Part shown: piece by piece, positions 58,989-64,000 of the stretch | How positions within the stretch are numbered: position 1 is the first letter of the stretch | Layout: every line of letters begins with the position of its first letter | Source: Ganoderma boninense | Lineage: Eukaryota; Basidiomycota; Agaricomycetes; Polyporales; Polyporaceae | Direction of reading: 5' to 3' | Length of the DNA: 64,000 bases | Assembly: GCA_002900995.3 (NCBI GenBank) | Contig: CM035314.1 | Coordinates: 2,202,115 to 2,266,114, forward strand | Notes under the pieces: generated by a model | The model's input: the letters and a program-made list of their open reading frames with translations, nothing else | Told to the model about the DNA's origin: nothing | The model's database searches: none | Made by a program: the position numbers and the translations under genes

Positions 58989-61116
58989 ATGACGACCCTC
59001 GTCTTATCCCAAGCAATGGCTGAGCTAATCATAGTCGCTGTCGTCGTCTCATTTTCCTGGATGTTATTCGCCAGACGGCGGTGGAATCTACCCCCAGGCC
59101 CGAAGCAGCTTCCTCTCGTCGGAAACGTCTTTCAGATATCGAGGGAATACGAGTGGCTTCAATATGCAACGTGGGGAAAGGAATATGGTATGTGTCAAAT
59201 ATTGTGTTGGTGTATCCCTGACGGTGTTCTGGACTTGCTAAATTCACAGGTCCCGTTCTCTATCTGAGCTTCCTCGGGGAACGGGTTTTTGTTCTCAATT
59301 CACAGCAGCCTGCGGTTGACATCCTGGAAAAGAACATGAATGTCTACTCTGACCGACCTCGGAATATGGTCATGGCTTCCGAACTGTGCGTACTGCGTGC
59401 CATCGCTGCCGCGCTCTCGTGTCTCCCTTTGCTGAATCTCGTTTCTTCCCGCTATCCGGCAGCATCGGGTGGAATCGCGCTGTCGCTCTCAACCCGGGCG
59501 GCGCTCAGCACCGCAAGTTCAGACGGCTCTTGAATAAGTCGCTAAACTCCACCGCAGTCCGTGACTACCGGCTTCTGCAAGAAGACTCTGCCTCGAATCT
59601 TGTCCGCCTTCTCCTTGAGACGCCGCAAGACTTCCTCAACCATATTCGCACGACAGTGGGCAGGTCCATCATCAACATATCTTATGGGCACGATATCGAG
59701 ATGAAGGGCCAGGACTACATCTCCTATGCGGAGGGTGTCCACGACGTCTTCGGTCTTGCCGCAAAGCCGTACGCGTTTCTCGTGGACCAGCTTCCCTTCC
59801 GTGCGTGCGTTTTAAGCGCTCCTCCATAACAAGTCCTCATCTAGCATGTTTCAGTTCGATACTTTCCGTCATGGCTCCCTGGAATGGGGTTCAAGAGGCA
59901 GGCTATTCAGTGGCGGAAAGACCTCGACGACCTTGCACAGATACCATATGATGCCGTCAAAGCTGAGCTCGTATGTTGATCGATTGTTAGCTTGAAGTCT
60001 GAGTCACTCAACTTGACGTGAGCCAGGCAAACGGGGACGCACATGACTCCTACGTAGCGACGCAACTCCGCGCTCAGATGGCAAAGCCAATTGCAGACAC
60101 GCGCGAGGACGACATCATGTGGACAGCAGCAAGCTTGTACACAGGTGGCTCGGACACGGTACGTTCGCATCCTCACCCTCCCATCGCAATGTCCTTGGCT
60201 CTGACGTACACCGGCCTGGCGTAGACCATCGCTGGTCTTACGGCGTTTTTCCTGTTGATGTGTCTGCATCCGGAGGCACAGAAACGGGCGCAGGAGGAGA
60301 TCGATAAGGCCGTCGGCAGCGACCGCCTCCCCTCATTTGTGGACATGCCCAATTTGCCATATGTCTCTGCGTGTGTCAAAGAGACGTTGCGATACTGGAC
60401 TGTCGCGCCCCTCGGTGTTTTATACATCTTTCTACTTGACTCGACGAGTGTTTCACTTACAAGTAGCTCCCTAGGTCTCCCGCATCGCGCCATGGAACAC
60501 GGCCGCTACCAGGAATACGACATACCCGCTGGTGCGCTCCGAGTCCCGAGTCGCCGTTTGCGCTCTCGCGACAGCTGACGTTTTCTCTTCCTCAGGATCC
60601 ACCGTGGTCGCCAATCTGGTACGCGCACCTAACCTAATGATGAGCACTATCCACCGAGATCCTGCTGACTGGTTGCCCGCGTTCGCTGCGTGCCCGCACA
60701 GGGGCATCATGCACGACGAAACCGTCTACTCAGAGCCTCTCGCATTCAAGCCGGAGCGCTTCCTCCCCACCAGCGCAGGCGGGCTCGGCGAGCCGGACTG
60801 CACGCCCGCCGTGTTCGGGTACGGGCGGCGCATCTGCCCAGGCAGGCACCTCGCGGAGGCGTCCTTGTGGATGTACGCCGCGCGTATCCTTGCAGTGCTC
60901 GACATCAGGCCGGTTCGGGGCGAGGACGGTATGGAGGTGCCACCGCGCGAGGAACCGGGTCCAGGGGTCATCTGGTGAGCGTCGGTGTCCTGCTACGATG
61001 CGACTGGATCCAAGGCTGATAGGTTGGGTTGGCTGGGCGCGTCCAGTGTCCCGAAGCCGTTCGTGTGCGATATAAGACCTCGCTCTGCTGCCGCTGCTAC
61101 GTTAGTTCGCTCGTGA
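58989..61116 (+). CDS. Cytochrome P450 monooxygenase 5 (PPGPK type)
   Basis: P450 of a different family from P450-1, -3, -4 and -6. It starts at 58989 (MTTLVLSQAMAELI) with a membrane anchor and the hinge LPPGPKQLPLVGNVFQI. Other landmarks are YSDRPRNMVMASEL, NPGGAQHRKFRRLLNK, the I-helix SLYTGGSDT, the K-helix KETLRYW, FKPERFLP and the haem loop FGYGRRICPGRH with its Cys. The reading frame reaches a stop at 60978. A GTGAGC donor at 60975 and an acceptor ending at 61046 join it instead to a last exon giving VPKPFVCDIRPRSAAA, with TGA at 61114-61116. This fits the family's Lys-Pro-Phe-rich C terminus. One junction near 60618-60709 does not restore the frame by itself, suggesting a small defect or an unusual splice. 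Substrate unknown. Confidence 0.85.
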
Positions 61117-62480
61117 CGACGATGGAGGTTAGGCCGAGGCGGTATACGCTTGTATTGTTTCTGAAATAACATGCAATTTCAAGGAGACAGAGGAAGACAT
61201 GGCTAAGATCCGCTGCCAACGACGCGGCTGCCGCACACCCATTATGCCATTCAGATCGGTGCTTACAGACTGCGCTTCCTCGAGCGTAGCACGGACACCG
61301 ATATCTGCTAACGCCTTCAGTACAGGTACTGTCATGTCCATCAGGTTTCTTCCAGTCACCCACGCACCGCACACTGCAGGGGTACAACATGATTAAGGTG
61401 AGCTCCCGTTGCTTGCGGCCTTCGACCCATCGTGCCATCCCTGCCCTGAGTACGCAAGGTGAGTACAAGCTCTTTGACGTGGTACATTTCAGTCTTAACG
61501 TCTTTGCTAGCAGAATTAGTACAGCGCTAGCGAATGGATGCTACGACAGATCTAGAACAGACTGTTGGGAAGGCGAGGCCGCATGTGCAGTGTGGGCATG
61601 CGCGGCGTATCCACATGCATGCGGGTGTTAGTAGCAGAGATCGTCTTGTCCTGGTACCGGCCATCGTTTGAAGTGCTGGGCATGTCCACAAGCAGATTGA
61701 TATTAATATTAGCACGCTCCCTTCAGCTTCCGCCCAGACTCGGAATGGCGCATCTCTATTCGATCCTCGACTTTGTCGCGGAACGATGCTCCCTCACACC
61801 CGCTTGAACCGATTCCAAGCTTGCAAGATCCTTGGTCGGGGTCATGCATGGGCCTTCCTCGATCGTGATTTGATCGCGGCATTCAAGGATCGACTCTAAA
61901 GCGGCAATTACACCTTCTCCACCCTCGGGCGAGTGCTACGGCGCCACTTGATTCGAAGACGGCCGGGAATGCGGTGTCGATTTCATAGTTCGGACCTTAG
62001 AGACTCCAGTACGTGGCCTATATTTCGCAGCGCAGCCGGTTCTAACAATCAATTGAATATAACTGTATTCCCATGACGTTCTGTGGCCAAGCTGGGCCCA
62101 GGGTAATTACGTGGGGACATAAGTTCAAGGCTTTCAAGAGCCTGCCAGTGAGAAAAACACACGTGGTTAAAGTTCTGAGTCTGAATACTTTTCGGACCAC
62201 ACTGATGGCAGTGTAAAACAGTCCTTACGTTAGCAAGTCGTATGCTTGGCCGTGCCACCCGCGGCCGCAGCGTGCAAAGATTGGGAATATTCATTTTTCC
62301 CTGGTGGCATTCAAAACAACCCTGCAACAAGGGCCGGAAGTGACCTCAGGCTTCGAACTCGCCACGACGGCGATCGCTCTTACGGTTCACCGCCGTGAAA
62401 TCCAAGGTATAAGTTAAAGGTCGTCCCGCAGAAATCCCTCTAGATCTGCTGAGGCCCAAGTTCAACCTACCAGTGGAAAG
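61117..62480. other. Spacer between P450-5 and P450-6
   Basis: About 1.4 kb with short open frames on both strands and no recognisable product. It contains the upstream region of P450-6. Confidence 0.55.
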
Positions 62481-64000
62481 ATGACGGCCTACATCTCCCT
62501 GACTGTGCTAGCTGTGTTCGGGTACCTCGCACTCAAGGTCTTTCGCAACTACTTGTTCAGCTCGCCTCTCGACAACATCCCGGGTCCTGCTCCGGTATCG
62601 CTCTGGACTGGTAGGTTGCGCGCTTTATCCCGGGGCAATGAACTTCGTTGTGATGCTAATGAGATCATAGGTCACCTCCCCCAGCTGTTTCATCGCAAAG
62701 CTTGGAAATTTATGGCGCACACTGCCTCTACCTATGGACCGATCTCTTTACTGAAGGGCCTCTTCGGCGTAAGTGCCTTAGGGAGCCCTCCGTGCTATTC
62801 TGTCTCACGGCGTCTGTTGTGGCCCAGAGACGGATCCTGTTGATCCACGATCCGCTGGCCTTGCACACGATCGTCGTCAAGGAGCAGGAGTTCTACACCA
62901 AATACGTCACCCCTTCCAAGTAAGTACGCCTCTTCGTCTTCCCCTGCTGGTCTTTTCGACCATCACCACCGCCACCACCACCACCCGGACCACCACACCA
63001 TGATATCTCACCATTGTGTTATTGTGTTACACGCAGTGACGTTAAGTTGTATCTCGGCCCGGGCGTGCTGACAACCGTCGGCGAGCAGCACATGCGGCAA
63101 CGGAAGCTGCTGAACCCGGTCTTCTCTGTGTCCCACCTTCGCAAGATGACGCACATCTTCTACAACGTCGCCCACAAGGTGCGTGCTCTAGCATCGTGTC
63201 TATCCGCCGTCCTCAAAGTGTTCTTGTTGGTTGGCAATCGGCAAGTCTACAGATGCGAAGCGCACTCGCCTTGCGCTTGCCTCGGGACGGCGACGGGAAG
63301 GTGCTGGACGTTAACGAATGGATGGCGCGGACGACGCTCGAGATGCTCGGGCAGGCGGGGCTGGGGTACTCGTTCGACAACTTCGAGGAGGACTCGATCG
63401 ACCCATACGGCGAGTCGATCAAGATGTTCTTGTACGTCCCCGTCCCCGTCATCCTCCCCGCTCTTGCGTTGCCTGTGCATGCGTTAACCCCCATTGAACT
63501 GACACTTGTTCTGGGTGTTTTTCTTCTCCGGCATGGGGTGGATGCGGTCGTGATTAAGCCCGGCGTTTGGGCCAGTGGTGAAGTTCAAATTCCTCGTTGA
63601 GCAGCTCTCATGGGTCTTCTCCGACGCGTCCCTCCTGTGGTTGCTCAGCCTGATCCCCAGCAAGGACATGCGGCGCATGCTCAAGATCACGGACACTATG
63701 CGCAAGCACTCGCAGCGGATCATCGACGAAAAGAAGGCTGCACTGAAGAAGGGCAACGACGCGCTGAAGCGGGCAGTCGGTGAGGGCAAGGATATCATGA
63801 GTATTTGCCGTGCGTACCGCTTGCTCGTCCTGGCTGGACCTCGCGATAACAGCTGACGCTGACGGGGCTGTGCTGGGGATGTACTGGCATTAGTCAGGGC
63901 GAACATGGCAGCAGGAGACAAAGAGAAGATGACGGATGAGGAGATCCTGGCCCAGACGTCGTGAGTCGCATTGCGCATCCATATGCTTCCCAATGTTGTT
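62481..64000 (+). CDS. Cytochrome P450 monooxygenase 6 (LLKG subgroup), cut by the window end
   Basis: N-terminal half of a P450. The anchor MTAYISLTVLAVFGYLALKV is followed by the hinge SPLDNIPGPAPVSLWTG. It continues STYGPISLLKGLFG, HDPLALHTIVVKEQEFYTKY, LGPGVLTTVGEQHMRQRKLL, LEMLGQAGLGYSFDNF, FLVEQLSWVFSDASLLW, KDMRRMLKITDTMRKHSQRI and VRANMAAGDKEKMTDEEILA. The I-helix, K-helix and haem loop would lie beyond 64000. A CAC-rich microsatellite sits in the intron near 62960-63000. The ISLLKG segment places it with P450-1 and the 22.3-23.3 kb relic, not with P450-3 and P450-4. No certain frame break was seen in the visible part. Confidence 0.87.

Overview
The window is nuclear DNA from a basidiomycete fungus, most likely an Agaricomycete of the Polyporales type (inference). 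Genes are split by many short GT-AG introns of about 50-90 bases. Gene content includes RHO1 with a CAAX box, a KIN1 kinase with a KA1 end, a signal peptidase subunit and a Zn2Cys6 factor. The rest is dominated by lineage-expanded families typical of wood-decay fungi: cytochrome P450s, short-chain dehydrogenases (SDRs) and seven-helix membrane proteins. No rRNA, tRNA, CRISPR array or intact transposon was recognised.

Layout. 0-1 kb: 3' part of RHO1 (+). 3.7-5.1 kb: a multi-helix membrane protein (+). 5.5-6.7 kb: head-truncated GtaA-like glutaminase remnant with a membrane anchor (-). 7.0-9.2 kb: Agaricomycete hypothetical gene (+). 9.3-18.3 kb: tandem SDR cluster. Copies A, B and C (-) look usable apart from one frame break in A. 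Copy D (+) is split around an antisense phosphotransferase gene, and copy E (-) is scrambled. 19.0-23.3 kb: P450-1 (-) and a P450 relic (-). 24.6-31.0 kb: two seven-helix genes, T1 and T2 (+). 31.7-34.1 kb: P450-3 (-). 35.0-49.7 kb: single-copy core of SPC1, KIN1 and a Zn2Cys6 factor (all +). 51.0-53.4 kb: P450-4 (+). 53.7-58.0 kb: T3 and T4 (-), with a P450 relic between them. 59.0-61.1 kb: P450-5 (+). 62.5 kb to the end: P450-6 (+, cut by the window).

Two large-scale patterns stand out. First, gene order is mirrored around the core. Left of it, reading outward: a P450 of the SLIYG subgroup, two T genes, then P450s of the LLKG subgroup. Right of it the same order appears in opposite orientation, with an unrelated P450 type interleaved. 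Second, many genes carry single-base frame breaks, mostly consistent with one missing base. RHO1, normally essential, has two of them, while KIN1, T1, T2, P450-3, P450-4 and SDR-B read cleanly. Unpolished sequence errors and true decay must be told apart before calling pseudogenes.

Biologically, the accessory blocks look like an oxidative toolkit (P450s and SDRs) interspersed with receptor-like membrane proteins. A sensing-plus-metabolism module is plausible but is only inferred from proximity. All exon limits were read by eye from splice signals and paralogue alignment.
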